A stretch of DNA of 64,000 nt, from the NCBI RefSeq assembly GCF_015277735.1, contig NZ_JADHDA010000006.1:62001-126000 (forward strand), given 5' to 3'. The position numbers and the translations under genes were made by a program. Origin of the DNA: Psychrobacter sp. NG254 (GTDB lineage: Bacteria; Pseudomonadota; Gammaproteobacteria; Pseudomonadales; Moraxellaceae). Positions within the stretch are counted from its first letter, which is position 1; each line of letters begins with the position of its first letter. The notes below the pieces were generated by a model. That model was given only the letters and a program-made list of their open reading frames with translations. It had not been told where the DNA came from and searched no databases. Below, one piece after another: positions 1 to 10,187 of this stretch.

Positions 1-894
1 CTGGCGCTAGATCTCGTCTGGGGCTATGCCGGTATTTTGAGCTTAGGACATGGCCTGTACTTTGCCTTGGGTGGTTATGCATTTGGCATGTACCTAACAC
101 GCGAGACAGCAGGCGACGCGCTTCCTGATTTTATGCGATTTTTGAGCTGGACCGAGATGCCATGGTACTGGGCTGGCACGCAGCACTTTTGGTGGGCAGT
201 CGCACTGGTTGTATTAGTGCCTGGCTTAGTTGCTTTTATCTTTGGTTTCTTTGCCTTTCGCTCAAAAATCAAAGGGGTGTACTTTTCTATCATCACTCAA
301 GCCATGGTCTATGCAGCAGCCTTGCTATTTTTCCGTAATGAGACAGGCTTTGGCGGTAACAACGGTTTTACTGGTTTTACTACCCTTTTAGGCTATGACA
401 TTACCGCTGCCTCTACCCGCTCTATGTTGTGCTTTGTCACTGCCGTAGCATTGTTAGTCTCTTATATGGGTTTGCGTCATTTAATGAATCAGCCTTATGG
501 TCGAGTACTCGGTGCGATTCGTGACAGCGAAAACCGCTTGCAGTATTTAGGCTACCGTACGTTATGGTACAAGCTATCCGCTTGGGTGTTGTCAGCTGTC
601 ATTGCTGGTATCGCAGGTGCGCTATATGTGCCGCAGGTAGGTATTATCAATCCGAGTGAAATGAACCCAGTGAACTCAATTGAGATAGCCGTCTGGGTAG
701 CAACTGGTGGTAGAGGAAGCTTAATTGGCGCGATCTTAGGTACTGGTGTGGTCAATGCTGTAAAAACCTACTTTACCGTCGCCTACCCTGAATTTTGGCT
801 ATTGATATTAGGTGGACTGTTCGTCGTCGTGACGTTGTTTTTACCCAATGGCATTATGGGCTTGTTCGATCGCTTCAAAAAGGAGAAACAGTAA
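1..894 (+). CDS. urtC: Urea ABC transporter permease UrtC (5' truncated)
   Basis: Inner-membrane permease of the urea ABC importer, branched-chain amino acid (LivM) type. The frame is open from base 1, so the start lies left of the window; 297 residues are visible, beginning LALDLVWGYAG, which fits the conserved first part of the permease core. Several hydrophobic segments follow, with the LivM-type stretch QVGIINPSEMNP and the loop VATGGRGSLIGA near the C-terminus. The stop codon overlaps the start of urtD (TAATG), so the two are translationally coupled. The urea assignment rests mainly on the typical UrtD and UrtE that follow; a generic branched-chain amino acid permease is the alternative. 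Confidence 0.88.
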   Translation: MALDLVWGYAGILSLGHGLYFALGGYAFGMYLTRETAGDALPDFMRFLSWTEMPWYWAGTQHFWWAVALVVLVPGLVAFIFGFFAFRSKIKGVYFSIITQAMVYAAALLFFRNETGFGGNNGFTGFTTLLGYDITAASTRSMLCFVTAVALLVSYMGLRHLMNQPYGRVLGAIRDSENRLQYLGYRTLWYKLSAWVLSAVIAGIAGALYVPQVGIINPSEMNPVNSIEIAVWVATGGRGSLIGAILGTGVVNAVKTYFTVAYPEFWLLILGGLFVVVTLFLPNGIMGLFDRFKKEKQ

Positions 895-1739
895 TGCTAA
901 ATGATAAACCGTCAACGACTGAGCAAATTATTAACGAGTATGGACGTAATCATGGCGGCACTGGCCGCAGTCACCCAAAGCCATCAGGCGTCGATTTTAG
1001 CCATGGCATTGCATTATATTTAGAAGACTTAAGTGTTTGGTTTGATTCATTTCGAGCACTCAACAATCTGTCGCTATATATTGAGGAAGGTGAGCTACGC
1101 TGTATTATTGGCCCCAATGGTGCTGGCAAAACCACATTAATGGATGTCATTACAGGAAAAACCCGCCCTACCGAAGGCAGCGTGTTCTTTGGTCAAACCC
1201 ACAACCTTGCTAATTTATCCACTGAAGAAATCGCCGAAGCTGGCATCGGACGTAAATTTCAAAAACCTACTGTCTTTGAGAACTTTACGGTGATGGACAA
1301 TCTGTTACTTGCTGCGCCGAAAGACAAGCGTGTGGTCAAAAGCTTATTCAACAAACTCAATGCCGATACTCGCGATACCCTCGACGCTACCCTACAGCAA
1401 ATTCGCCTGACCGATAAAATCAACAAGCCAGCTGGTTTGCTCTCACATGGGCAAAAACAATGGTTAGAGATTGGCATGCTGTTAATGCAGAGTCCCAAGC
1501 TAATTTTGCTTGATGAGCCGGTAGCCGGTATGACCGATGCCGAAACTGAACATACCGCCGAGCTGTGTCTACGGCTCAAAAAAAACCATACTTTGGTCGT
1601 GGTCGAGCACGACATGACCTTTATTGATGCCATTAGTGAAAAAGTCACGGTATTGGCACAAGGAGCGATTTTGGCCGAAGGTACGTTAGCAGAAGTGCAA
1701 GCCAATGAAGCTGTGATTGAGTCCTATTTAGGTCGATAG
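894..1739 (+). CDS. urtD: Urea ABC transporter ATP-binding protein UrtD
   Basis: Cytoplasmic ATPase subunit of the urea importer, 281 residues. Walker A GPNGAGKTT lies near residues 73-81, the signature region is the UrtD-typical LSHGQKQWLEIGM near 180, and Walker B LILLDEPVAG is near 203. The C-terminus ends in ESYLGR, as UrtD proteins commonly do. An upstream in-frame start at 795 is possible, but the ATG at 894 is preferred: it overlaps the urtC stop, has AAGGAG upstream, and the extra 33 residues would lie inside urtC. About 40 residues precede the ATPase core, a normal UrtD feature. Confidence 0.93.
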   Translation: MLNDKPSTTEQIINEYGRNHGGTGRSHPKPSGVDFSHGIALYLEDLSVWFDSFRALNNLSLYIEEGELRCIIGPNGAGKTTLMDVITGKTRPTEGSVFFGQTHNLANLSTEEIAEAGIGRKFQKPTVFENFTVMDNLLLAAPKDKRVVKSLFNKLNADTRDTLDATLQQIRLTDKINKPAGLLSHGQKQWLEIGMLLMQSPKLILLDEPVAGMTDAETEHTAELCLRLKKNHTLVVVEHDMTFIDAISEKVTVLAQGAILAEGTLAEVQANEAVIESYLGR

Positions 1740-1812
1740 CTGAAATAATAATATTGACAAACTGCTATCCCATTTAGAAATTAGGAAACGATTCGAATGT
1801 TAGGAGACAGCC

Positions 1813-2511
1813 ATGTTACAAGTTAACGATATCAATCAATACTATGGTGGCAGCCATATTTTACGAGACGTCTCGCTCACAGCGCCCATCGGCGAATGCA
1901 GTGTGGTACTTGGTCGTAATGGCGTGGGGAAGACTACCCTACTTAAGTGCCTGATGGGCATATTACCGATTAAATCAGGGCAAATCCTGCTCAATGATAA
2001 AGACATCAGTAAGATGTCATCCGAGCAGCGGGTACGAGCAGGTTTGGCTTATGTACCACAAGGTCGTGATATCTTTTCGACACTGACGGTAGAAGAAAAT
2101 ATCTTGATTGGTATGGCTAAGTTTTCACGTAGTAAAGCAAAACGCGTACCCAAACATTTATACGATATTTTTCCCGTACTCGATGAGATGAAACATCGTC
2201 GTGGTGGTGATTTATCTGGTGGTCAGCAGCAGCAACTTGCCATTGCACGCGCCTTAGCCTCTGAGCCGACCGTGTTGATTTTAGATGAACCGACTGAAGG
2301 TATTCAGCCTTCTATCATCAAAGATATTGGCCGAGTTCTACGTGACTTGGCTGACAAAGGTGACATGGCCATTGTGCTGGTTGAGCAGTTCTATGAGTTT
2401 GCCGAAGAGCTGGCTGACAATTACACGGTGCTATCACGTGGCAAAGTAGTATCACAAGGCGCAGGCGATACGATGGTCGAAAACAAAGTACAAGATCTGG
2501 TCGCTATCTAG
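1813..2511 (+). CDS. urtE: Urea ABC transporter ATP-binding protein UrtE
   Basis: Second ATPase of the urea importer, LivF type, 232 residues. Walker A GRNGVGKTT is at residues 34-42, the signature LSGGQQQQLAIARAL near 134, and Walker B LILDEPTEGIQPS near 152; this last phrase is characteristic of UrtE. A good ribosome-binding site (TTAGGAGA) precedes the ATG. It follows urtD by 73 bases on the same strand and closes the transporter operon. No urease genes are visible in the window, so the link to urea degradation cannot be tested here. Confidence 0.93.
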   Translation: MLQVNDINQYYGGSHILRDVSLTAPIGECSVVLGRNGVGKTTLLKCLMGILPIKSGQILLNDKDISKMSSEQRVRAGLAYVPQGRDIFSTLTVEENILIGMAKFSRSKAKRVPKHLYDIFPVLDEMKHRRGGDLSGGQQQQLAIARALASEPTVLILDEPTEGIQPSIIKDIGRVLRDLADKGDMAIVLVEQFYEFAEELADNYTVLSRGKVVSQGAGDTMVENKVQDLVAI

Positions 2512-2819
2512 CTGCATTTACTTAACTGCTTTTATTTATAAGCACTTGGTAGTGACCGCTTAATATCACTAAAAATGGCATTTTTATCTCAAGCTGCTAG
2601 CTACCAAGACTGCATACCGTTACGAAACCTTTTCACGATTACAGCTATTTGTCCTGCTTCATTCAGCATCTTACCTGCTTCCTACCCTATGTATTCTGCA
2701 CTGTATCGACCGTTCAACTTCTCGATGCTAACTTATTGGCATCATAGCAATTGTGTATGCTCGACGAATGAAATTTGCTATTATAGTCAGCACTTTATTA
2801 CCAATATTATGATGCCCTT
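2512..2819. other. Intergenic region between urtE and lgt
   Basis: No gene that I can support. An 82-codon open frame at 2575-2823 has no ribosome-binding site, no recognisable domain and runs into the lgt start. A short AT-rich palindrome (AAAAATG / CATTTTT) lies near 2570-2585 and is too weak to call a terminator. The lgt promoter is presumably in the last 150 bases. Confidence 0.5.
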
Positions 2820-3704
2820 ATGATGATTCATCCTCAGTACGATCCTGTAGCGTTAGCCATTGGGCCTGTTGAAGTCCATTGGTATGGGCTGATGTATTTG
2901 TTGGCATTCGCCGCCGCTTATGGCCTAGCTTGGTATCGCAGCACCAAACGTGATAACTGGACCACCGACATGGTGTCCGACTTGGTATTCTTTGGTGCGC
3001 TTGGCGTCATTTTAGGCGGCCGTGTTGGCTACGTCTTGTTTTATCAGTTCGGTGAATTGCTACAAAACCCTGCCTATCTTTTCAAAGTCTGGGAAGGCGG
3101 TATGTCGTTCCATGGCGGCTTGATCGGCGTCATGCTTGGCATGCTATATTTCGCTCGCAAGTATAAAAAGACACCATTCCAAGTACTAGATTTTGTCGTG
3201 CCATGTGTACCAACAGGTTTGTTGTTTGGCCGCATTGGTAACTACATTAATGGTGAGCTGTGGGGCCGTGTCTCTGACGGTGGTTATAATTGGTTGACGT
3301 ACTTCCCGCAAGCAGCTGCTGCTGATATGCAACAATTACAGACCAATCCCGAACTTCAAGAGCTAATGACTGAAGTTAATGGTCAGTATCTGCTGCCTCG
3401 CCATCCTTCACAGTTGTATGAAGCGCTTGCTGAAGGTCTATTGCTATTCTTATTCTTATGGTGGTATTCATCAAAACCACGTCCTCGTATGGCAGCGACT
3501 GGTATTTTTATGTTGGGTTATGGCATTAGCCGTTTCATCATCGAGTTCTTCCGTCAGCCAGACGTCGACCAAGGATTTATTCTGTTAGGTTGGATGACCA
3601 AAGGGCAAATGCTAAGCGCCCCGATGATAATTATTGGCTTTATCCTATTAATCTATGCCTATAAACGCGGCATCTATGACTGGGGTAAGCAAGCTGCTTA
3701 TTAA
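2820..3704 (+). CDS. lgt: Prolipoprotein diacylglyceryl transferase Lgt
   Basis: Inner-membrane enzyme that transfers diacylglycerol from phosphatidylglycerol to the lipobox cysteine of prolipoproteins, the first step of lipoprotein maturation. 294 residues with about seven membrane segments. The Lgt signature is visible as GRIGNYINGELWGR near residues 136-149, preceded by GGMSFHGGLIG. The start has two consecutive ATG codons (2820 and 2823). It is followed by thyA after 33 bases, the common gammaproteobacterial lgt-thyA(-folA) arrangement. Confidence 0.96.
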   Translation: MMIHPQYDPVALAIGPVEVHWYGLMYLLAFAAAYGLAWYRSTKRDNWTTDMVSDLVFFGALGVILGGRVGYVLFYQFGELLQNPAYLFKVWEGGMSFHGGLIGVMLGMLYFARKYKKTPFQVLDFVVPCVPTGLLFGRIGNYINGELWGRVSDGGYNWLTYFPQAAAADMQQLQTNPELQELMTEVNGQYLLPRHPSQLYEALAEGLLLFLFLWWYSSKPRPRMAATGIFMLGYGISRFIIEFFRQPDVDQGFILLGWMTKGQMLSAPMIIIGFILLIYAYKRGIYDWGKQAAY

Positions 3705-3737
3705 GCGCTATATCAAACAATACCGACGAGCATTTTT

Positions 3738-4598
3738 ATGATTAACAGCAATAACGAGCAGGGCTATTTAGACTTGCTCAAACACGTTTTAACCACAGGT
3801 ACTGAAAAAGGCGATCGTACTGGCACTGGTACGCTCAGCCACTTTGGCGCGCAGCTACGTTTTGACTTAGCGTCTGGCTTTCCGCTATTGACCACCAAAA
3901 AAGTCCATTTTAAATCCATCGCCTATGAGTTATTTTGGTTTTTAAGTGGTAGTACTCACGTCGATTATTTGCAAGCCAATGGCGTACGCATTTGGAATGA
4001 ATGGGCTACTGCAAAGCAGACAGCGCGCTTTAATCGTCCTGCTGGTGATTTGGGCCCTGTCTATGGTCATCAATGGCGTAATTATGGCGCAACCAAAGAT
4101 GAAGACGGCAATTACCATGCTGATGGTGTCGATCAAATCACCCAAGTCATCGAACAGATAAAGACCAATCCTAACTCACGCCGCTTAATCGTGTCTGGTT
4201 GGAACCCTGGCGAAGCAGATCAAGTTGCCTTACCGCCTTGTCATACCATGTTTCAATTCTTTGTCGCGGACAACAAACTGTCATGCCAGCTCTATCAGCG
4301 CTCAGCAGATTTATTCCTAGGTGTGCCATTTAACATTGCCAGCTATGCCCTACTTACCCATATGGTCGCGCAAATTTGTGGTCTAAAAGTAGGTGAATTC
4401 ATCTGGACAGGTGGTGATTGCCACATTTATCAAAACCACCGTGAGCAAGTTGAGTTACAGTTGACGCGTTCGCTATATACACTGCCAATGTTGATGCTTA
4501 ACCCTGATGTTAATGATATTTTTGCCTTCAATTACAAAGACATTAGCGTTGAGGGTTATGAGTCTCACCCTGCTATCAAAGCGAAAGTTGCCGTTTAA
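3738..4598 (+). CDS. thyA: Thymidylate synthase ThyA
   Basis: Converts dUMP to dTMP using methylene-tetrahydrofolate, producing dihydrofolate. 286 residues, somewhat longer than the 264 of E. coli. The folate/dUMP-binding start [11 protein letters not shown], the catalytic cysteine C168 in [10 protein letters not shown], the substrate phosphate-binding [10 protein letters not shown] and the dUMP-binding [13 protein letters not shown] are all present. It lies between lgt and folA on the same strand; the partner enzyme FolA regenerates its cofactor. Confidence 0.97.
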   Translation: MINSNNEQGYLDLLKHVLTTGTEKGDRTGTGTLSHFGAQLRFDLASGFPLLTTKKVHFKSIAYELFWFLSGSTHVDYLQANGVRIWNEWATAKQTARFNRPAGDLGPVYGHQWRNYGATKDEDGNYHADGVDQITQVIEQIKTNPNSRRLIVSGWNPGEADQVALPPCHTMFQFFVADNKLSCQLYQRSADLFLGVPFNIASYALLTHMVAQICGLKVGEFIWTGGDCHIYQNHREQVELQLTRSLYTLPMLMLNPDVNDIFAFNYKDISVEGYESHPAIKAKVAV

Positions 4599-4643
4599 AA
4601 TTTCTATAATTACACACTGAAGAGACAGTAAAAAGGATATCTT

Positions 4644-5216
4644 ATGAGCTATGCCCATACCGAAGTTGCACAAATCGCTGCTATCAGTAGCAATCGCTGT
4701 ATCGGCAAAAACAACGAGCTACCATGGCATATCTCGGCAGATTTGCAGCACTTTAAGAGCATGACGACCAAAGAAAAAGATAGCGGAATTCAAGGTATCG
4801 TGATTATGGGGCGTAAGACGTTTGAGTCGATGGGCAGCAAGCCATTGCCAAATCGTGTGAGCTTCATTGTCACGACACAGATGGATTATGCTGAACAAAA
4901 AGGCCTGGTCGGTAAGACCAATGCTTATGTCACGCATAACTTAGATGATGCACTCACACAAGCGGCCAGTCTGGCGCATGGCGCACATCTGGATACTATT
5001 TGGGTGATTGGTGGCGAGCGCGTCTTCAGCGATGCCTTAATGTATACCGACCGTATTGAGCTGACCCATGTAGACACCGACATTACCGATGGTGATGCCT
5101 TTTATCCTGAGTTACCAGCTCGCTATGTCGTCACAGATGAGTCTGAGAAAATGCATGATAAGAAGAGCGACTTAAGCTTTAAATTTACGACTTATAAAAT
5201 AAATACTGCTGAATAG
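4644..5216 (+). CDS. folA: Dihydrofolate reductase FolA
   Basis: NADPH-dependent reduction of dihydrofolate to tetrahydrofolate. 190 residues, longer than the 159 of E. coli. The typical start is visible (AAISSNRCIGKNNELPWHIS, with the LPWH active-site loop), as are VIMGRKTFES and the cofactor-binding IWVIGGERVFSDAL. A ribosome-binding site (AAAAGGA) precedes the ATG. It is the last gene of the lgt-thyA-folA run and ends at a strong hairpin terminator. Confidence 0.96.
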   Translation: MSYAHTEVAQIAAISSNRCIGKNNELPWHISADLQHFKSMTTKEKDSGIQGIVIMGRKTFESMGSKPLPNRVSFIVTTQMDYAEQKGLVGKTNAYVTHNLDDALTQAASLAHGAHLDTIWVIGGERVFSDALMYTDRIELTHVDTDITDGDAFYPELPARYVVTDESEKMHDKKSDLSFKFTTYKINTAE

Positions 5217-5232
5217 TAGACGCTTATTTATT

Positions 5233-5285
5233 AAAAAAGTGGGCTGTTTCAGGTAATTTTATTTACCCGAAACAGCCCACTTTTT
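5233..5285. terminator. Bidirectional terminator between folA and uvrC
   Basis: Long near-perfect inverted repeat (AAAAAGTGGGCTGTTTC on the left, its complement on the right) with A-run and T-run flanks, placed between two convergent genes. It should terminate folA on the plus strand and uvrC on the minus strand. Confidence 0.93.
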
Positions 5286-5358
5286 ATTGTGCTTATGTAC
5301 AACGTTGTCTATAGCTAACTAGCCATATAAAGACCGATGGAAGCTAATATCTCAAAAG

Positions 5359-7212
5359 CTATTCATGCAATACTTTATACACCGTTTTTGCGAGTACTGG
5401 TCCGATTCCTTGCACGCCTGCCAGCTCCTGCTGCGAAGCGCCTAATAGCTGCTGCATACCACCAAAGTGATTGAGCAAATCGCGACGACGCTTTTCACCC
5501 AGTCCCGGTATGACTTCTAGCACCGACGACGAACGGCGCTTATCACGTTTTTTACGGTGCGCCGTAATCGCAAAACGATGCGCCTCATCACGGATATGCA
5601 TCAGTAAATGCAGCGCTTTACTGTCCATCGGTAGATCCAATGGCTCATGGTCAATAAAGTGCAATACCTCAAGCCCAGCCTTGCGCCCCTCCCCTTTTGC
5701 CACACTGATAAGCAAAGTATCACCAAGAATACCCAACTCAGTTAATACTTCTTTGGCGATGCCAAGCTGACCTTTACCACCATCAATCAATAGTAAATCA
5801 GGTAATGGTTGCTTTTTATAACGCCGTGTCAGCACTTGTTTCATCGCCGCATAGTCATCACCGCCGACGATGTCATGGATAGCATACTGACGATAATCAC
5901 GGCGACGCGAGCCACCTTGGTCAAACACCACACAACTACCAATGGTCGCCTCACCCATCGTATGCGAGATATCAAAGCACTCGATACGATCGATGGTGCG
6001 CTCAGTGACAGTCGCCAGTACTTCTTTTAACGCGCCAAAACGTGCATGCAGCTCCAAATAATCGCCCAACTTGGTTTTCAATGCATTACTGGTATTGAGC
6101 GTTGCCAAGTCTAGCCATTCTGAGCGATGCTCACGCACGCTTGTTTTGATGGCTACTTTATTACCAAAGTGTGTGGCCAACGCTTCACTGATTGCCAGCT
6201 GATCTGGCAACTCGTGACTCAAGATCATCTCTGCTGGCAGATCATCTGTCACTTGAAAATAAAATGAGGTAATAAAAGCGGATAAATTGTCAGCCAAAGG
6301 CTCACTACTATCCACATCAGGGAAATAGTTTTTACCACCCAAAACGCGCCCGCCACGCACAGTCAGCACATTCACACACGTCATGCCAGCCTGACTAGCA
6401 ATTGCAATCACATCGGCCTCACCTTGTACGGTATAGACCGCTTGCTTGGCCTGTACTTCGCGCAGCATCGACAATTGGTCTCGGTAGAGTACTGCTTTTT
6501 CAAAGTCTAGCTCTTCAGCGGCGCTTTCCATCTTTTCAATCAGCGTACTATGAATGTCACCTGAGTCGCCTTTCAAAAATCGAATGGTATTACTGACATC
6601 CTCACTATATTCTTCTGGAGATACCAGACCCACGCAAGGCGCACGGCAACGTTTAATCTGGTACTCAAGGCAAGGGCGCTGACGCTGCTTAAAAAAGGTA
6701 TTGGTACACTGGCGCATTTGAAACATTTTCTGCATCAGTACCAGTGTCTCTTTTGCGGCATGTGCAGAGGGAAATGGCCCAAAGAATCGACCTTTTTGAT
6801 GATTGCCTTTGCCGCGCCCATATGCCAATCTCGGATAAGGCTTGTCGGCTGAGATAAACACATAAAGGTAAGACTTATCATCACGTAGTAGCACATTATA
6901 AGGCGGACGATATTCTTTAATCAGGTTCTGCTCAAGCAGTAGTGCTTCGGTCTCACTACGAGTGATAATGGTCTCAATATCATGAATTCGCGCCACCAAT
7001 GCCCGCGTCTTTGGATGATCAATCGTCTTTGCAAAATAGCTATTGACGCGACTTTTAAGTGATTTAGCCTTACCAACGTATAAGATATCGCCATTTTTCC
7101 CCAGCATTTTATACACTCCCGGCAAATTAGGCAGGCGTTTGATCAGATGCTTAAGACGGGCTTTTTTATCATCGATAGGACTCGATTCTGAGACATTAAC
7201 CATAGAATTCAT
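5359..7212 (-). CDS. uvrC: Excinuclease ABC subunit UvrC
   Basis: Endonuclease subunit of UvrABC nucleotide excision repair; makes both incisions around a lesion. 617 residues. The N-terminal GIY-YIG nuclease is visible ([21 protein letters not shown]), then the UVR/UvrB-binding motif around [17 protein letters not shown], the RNase H-like C-terminal nuclease ([32 protein letters not shown]) and terminal helix-hairpin-helix repeats ([33 protein letters not shown]). An ATG four codons in (MVNVSE) is an alternative start. Transcribed alone, convergent with folA. Confidence 0.96.
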   Translation of the reverse strand: MNSMVNVSESSPIDDKKARLKHLIKRLPNLPGVYKMLGKNGDILYVGKAKSLKSRVNSYFAKTIDHPKTRALVARIHDIETIITRSETEALLLEQNLIKEYRPPYNVLLRDDKSYLYVFISADKPYPRLAYGRGKGNHQKGRFFGPFPSAHAAKETLVLMQKMFQMRQCTNTFFKQRQRPCLEYQIKRCRAPCVGLVSPEEYSEDVSNTIRFLKGDSGDIHSTLIEKMESAAEELDFEKAVLYRDQLSMLREVQAKQAVYTVQGEADVIAIASQAGMTCVNVLTVRGGRVLGGKNYFPDVDSSEPLADNLSAFITSFYFQVTDDLPAEMILSHELPDQLAISEALATHFGNKVAIKTSVREHRSEWLDLATLNTSNALKTKLGDYLELHARFGALKEVLATVTERTIDRIECFDISHTMGEATIGSCVVFDQGGSRRRDYRQYAIHDIVGGDDYAAMKQVLTRRYKKQPLPDLLLIDGGKGQLGIAKEVLTELGILGDTLLISVAKGEGRKAGLEVLHFIDHEPLDLPMDSKALHLLMHIRDEAHRFAITAHRKKRDKRRSSSVLEVIPGLGEKRRRDLLNHFGGMQQLLGASQQELAGVQGIGPVLAKTVYKVLHE

Positions 7213-7296
7213 TGCTCTTAAAAGTCTTATAATACTGCTAGTTATGGGGCGGTAGTCATTGTTTTACAAGCCAATTATTATCATAGCATCACCCAT

Positions 7297-7321
7297 AAAA
7301 AAGCCAGCTTTCGCTGACTTA
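7297..7321 (-). terminator. Terminator after the DUF3360 gene
   Basis: Read on the minus strand, AGTCAGC-GAAA-GCTGGCT followed by six T: a 7-bp stem with one G-T pair and a GNRA tetraloop. It sits 36 bases after the stop of the 7357-8886 gene. Confidence 0.8.
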
Positions 7322-7356
7322 GTTTGTTCTATGATCGTTTATTCAGCAACATACTA

Positions 7357-8886
7357 CTAATGACGGAAGTTAACCATCAAAGCTGGGATACCCGGCAGCA
7401 TACCAACGATGGCCATCACACCAGTCAATACCACAAACATAATACCTGGTATGATCCAGCGGCTCATTTTAGTCAAATTGGCACTGCGTTCTTTCGAACC
7501 AATCAAGCCTAGATTATCCAGTAATAGCGTTAGTGACCAACCAAAGGCAGGATTCACCAATGCAGAGGCAAACACCACAATCGCAGCAGACTGTGTGGTT
7601 TTACCTTCTCGCGTCATCTCCATGCCCGCTTCAAGCAGCGGAATAAACACACCAACGATCAAGGCCACACACATCACTGGCTGCCAGATGGCCAAATCCA
7701 TTGGATAGCCCCAAACCCCTGCGATAATACAAAACAGTGCTGTCAATAAGGCACCGGCAGGAATCGGGCGTTTGGCAATCGCTGCTGGAACAATGTACGT
7801 GCCCCACGATGACGCAAAGTTAGCACCGCCCAATACAGAGCCGACGACCTGACGAAACGATGCGCTAGTCATGGTGTCATCGATATCCATAAGCACTTTT
7901 TCAGTACGTTTGGGATAGCTGATTTTTTGGAATACCTGATGACCCAAGAAATCTGGTGACCACATAGCAACGGCCAAAATAGCAAACGGCAGTACCACAA
8001 TGAAGCTCTCAACCGTCGGTAATCCTAGCATCCAACCGGTATTTTCGCCCCACCAATACATCGGGTTCATATTCGGCAAGCCTGGTGCAGTTTTGAACTC
8101 AAAGGGAGCACCCAATGCAAATGCAAGTCCGCCACCTAACAAACAGCTTAGCGGCACAGCCAGCCAGCGTTTTTGCCAGTGTTCAAGCAATGCATATAGC
8201 AGGATAGTGGCGAGAATGATAAAGAAAGCAATGTGCGACATGCCAATCCCTTCTGCCCAAGCAAAAAGGTTTTTGACCTGTGAGGTGGTTCCGATAAAGC
8301 CCAAGTAAATCAAGAGGCCACCGCACACACCTTTACTGGTCAAGTTCGCGAGCAGACTCCCTCCTTTACTAATCGCGAGGATTAGACCAAAAGCACCGAT
8401 AAGCAAACCAAAGGCCATCGGATGCCCGCCAGCAGCGACCACAATAGGAATCAAAGGGATTAGTGGGCCATGAGTACCGGCAAGGTTGGCAGTCGGCAGT
8501 AGAAAGCCTGAGAATAAAATAATAAAGAAGGAGACGATCAATAGCTCATAGCGCACGTTTTCTAAAACAAATGCATCGCCTAAACCAAGTGGCCCTGCAA
8601 AGGTTGCTGCAATGGCCCCCACCATAACCACTTTACCAATGGTTGCGGCCATTGCTGGAATGGTGTCTTCGTATTCAAAACGATAATCATGAAACGGTAA
8701 ATTAGGGCGCCAGCGTTTGGGCTGCATGATTTGTAATTCATGATTGAGATAATCATCACGGCTAGAAAAGCTCGCGCTGGGCTTATGCAAATCTGCATAG
8801 CTACCTTGTAATTCTTGTTCAGGATCAGATAGGTTGGATGGCGGCGGCGTAGACCCAGAAGAAGGGGTCTGAATATTACTCATCAC
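7357..8886 (-). CDS. Polytopic membrane protein, DUF3360 family (putative transporter)
   Basis: 509 residues with a polar, Pro/Ser-rich N-terminal stretch (about 90 residues) followed by roughly 11-12 hydrophobic segments. Length and sequence style (FLLPTANLAGTHGPLIPLIP, SKGVCGGLLIYLGFIG) fit the uncharacterised DUF3360 family, whose members are about 490-520 residues and resemble NCS2/SulP-fold anion or nucleobase permeases. No substrate can be inferred from its neighbours: it stands alone between uvrC and a DUF4442 gene with its own terminator. The family call is from memory of its features, not from a search. Confidence 0.72.
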   Translation of the reverse strand: MMSNIQTPSSGSTPPPSNLSDPEQELQGSYADLHKPSASFSSRDDYLNHELQIMQPKRWRPNLPFHDYRFEYEDTIPAMAATIGKVVMVGAIAATFAGPLGLGDAFVLENVRYELLIVSFFIILFSGFLLPTANLAGTHGPLIPLIPIVVAAGGHPMAFGLLIGAFGLILAISKGGSLLANLTSKGVCGGLLIYLGFIGTTSQVKNLFAWAEGIGMSHIAFFIILATILLYALLEHWQKRWLAVPLSCLLGGGLAFALGAPFEFKTAPGLPNMNPMYWWGENTGWMLGLPTVESFIVVLPFAILAVAMWSPDFLGHQVFQKISYPKRTEKVLMDIDDTMTSASFRQVVGSVLGGANFASSWGTYIVPAAIAKRPIPAGALLTALFCIIAGVWGYPMDLAIWQPVMCVALIVGVFIPLLEAGMEMTREGKTTQSAAIVVFASALVNPAFGWSLTLLLDNLGLIGSKERSANLTKMSRWIIPGIMFVVLTGVMAIVGMLPGIPALMVNFRH

Positions 8887-9401
8887 ATTTCCTTGTGTTT
8901 GTTAAGTCTTTGATGGATCAAATTTTGATTTGATCTTTTCTATTCTGTAAAAACCAAGACGGCCGTCACAAACTGCGAACTATTGTATGTCATGAGGTAG
9001 TGAAATGCGAATCTAAAACCATTTAAAGATACTGTGAGTATCGTTATAATATATAAATTAAAGTTTCTATTTGAGACGATTTTGAACTTAATAGAAAACC
9101 ATAAGGAAAAAACTGCTCTAATATCGACTTTGAATTAGCGTAAATGACCTTTTTTTTAATAGTCATTGATATCTGGGTATTTTCTATCACATGGCTGAAT
9201 AATGAAGATAGTTGTAATAAATAGCGAATGCTACTTTCCAATCATCATTAAAATGTTATTTCAGTTACGCTTTAAAGCTAGCGAGCTGAGTGGTTTTTAA
9301 CTATGATAAATGTTTTTTATTCATTAACTTCAACAGTTTCTAGTCAAAGACTGTACTATCGATACCATTAGAAAATAAAGAAAAAGCAACAGGATAAGTT
9401 T
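8887..9401. other. Divergent intergenic region, no gene seen
   Basis: 515 AT-rich bases between the divergent DUF3360 and DUF4442 genes. The only longer open frame (9044-9241, minus) is low-complexity and has no ribosome-binding site. Promoters for both flanking genes must be here, but I could not single one out. Confidence 0.45.
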
Positions 9402-9962
9402 ATGAGCGTACTCCCTATCAACCTTGAGACCTTGAAACGTCGGGCCAAACAGAGCCTGATACCATTATTGACACCGCACTTGTTAAAACTACGGCTCAAT
9501 ACTTACGCACCATATATCGGTGCTGGCATCAAAATCGACCACATCAGTCTCGATCAAGGTTTGTGCGTGGTGAGCATGGGACTTAACACGCTCAACAAAA
9601 ATATCGTTGGTACTCAATTTGGAGGGAGTCTGTATTCGATGGTTGACCCTTTTTACATGCTCATGTTGATGCATCAATTGGGAAGCAATTATGTGGTATG
9701 GGACAAAAGCTCACACATTGATTTTGTGGCGCCTGGAAATAGCAAAGTCATAGCGCGAATGAAAATACCTAGCGCTGAAGTGATTACTATTCAGGAGTTA
9801 GCAAAAGACGGTGAAGCCGTATTTCGCGAATATAAAGTCGATATCGTCGACGATCAACAGAAACTCATCGCTACCGTCACTAAGACGCTATATATTAGAC
9901 TGCGTAAGTACAGTAAGTCCAAGGAGCAAGTTAACCGCATCGATACCTTTGATGCTCAATAA
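9402..9962 (+). CDS. DUF4442 hotdog-fold protein (putative thioesterase)
   Basis: 186 residues with the pattern of DUF4442 hotdog-fold acyl-CoA thioesterase-like proteins: KNIVGTQFGGSLYSMVDPFYMLMLM in the middle (the long hotdog helix preceded by the HxGx-like turn) and SHIDFVAPG in the following strand. A ribosome-binding site (AGGA) precedes the ATG. Cytoplasmic, no signal peptide. The substrate is unknown. It stands alone, followed by a terminator shared with rplS. Confidence 0.78.
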   Translation: MSVLPINLETLKRRAKQSLIPLLTPHLLKLRLNTYAPYIGAGIKIDHISLDQGLCVVSMGLNTLNKNIVGTQFGGSLYSMVDPFYMLMLMHQLGSNYVVWDKSSHIDFVAPGNSKVIARMKIPSAEVITIQELAKDGEAVFREYKVDIVDDQQKLIATVTKTLYIRLRKYSKSKEQVNRIDTFDAQ

Positions 9963-10025
9963 GCTTTAGCTTATAACTGGCACTATTAGAGCTGATAAAA
10001 CTCAAATTATTAATGCTATACATAC

Positions 10026-10065
10026 AAAAACCCCAATCCAGCATTCGCATAGATTGGGGTTTTGT
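10026..10065. terminator. Bidirectional terminator between the DUF4442 gene and rplS
   Basis: Stem AAAACCCCAATC / GATTGGGGTTTT with T-rich flanks on both strands, between convergent genes. Confidence 0.9.
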
Positions 10066-10187
10066 CTTTTTTGGTATGGCCCGCTTATTTATATGATAAA
10101 CCTATGAATAAGGGCTTGTATCTACTATTACCTTATCTTGAATCAACCCTAAAATGATACGATTGACTCAAGACGGCAAACTTGTAC

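Noticed and set aside
2575..2823. 82-codon plus-strand open frame before lgt
   Set aside because: No ribosome-binding site, no domain, unusual composition, and it overlaps the well-supported lgt start.
9044..9241. 65-codon minus-strand open frame in the DUF3360/DUF4442 gap
   Set aside because: Low-complexity AT-rich sequence without a ribosome-binding site or family features.
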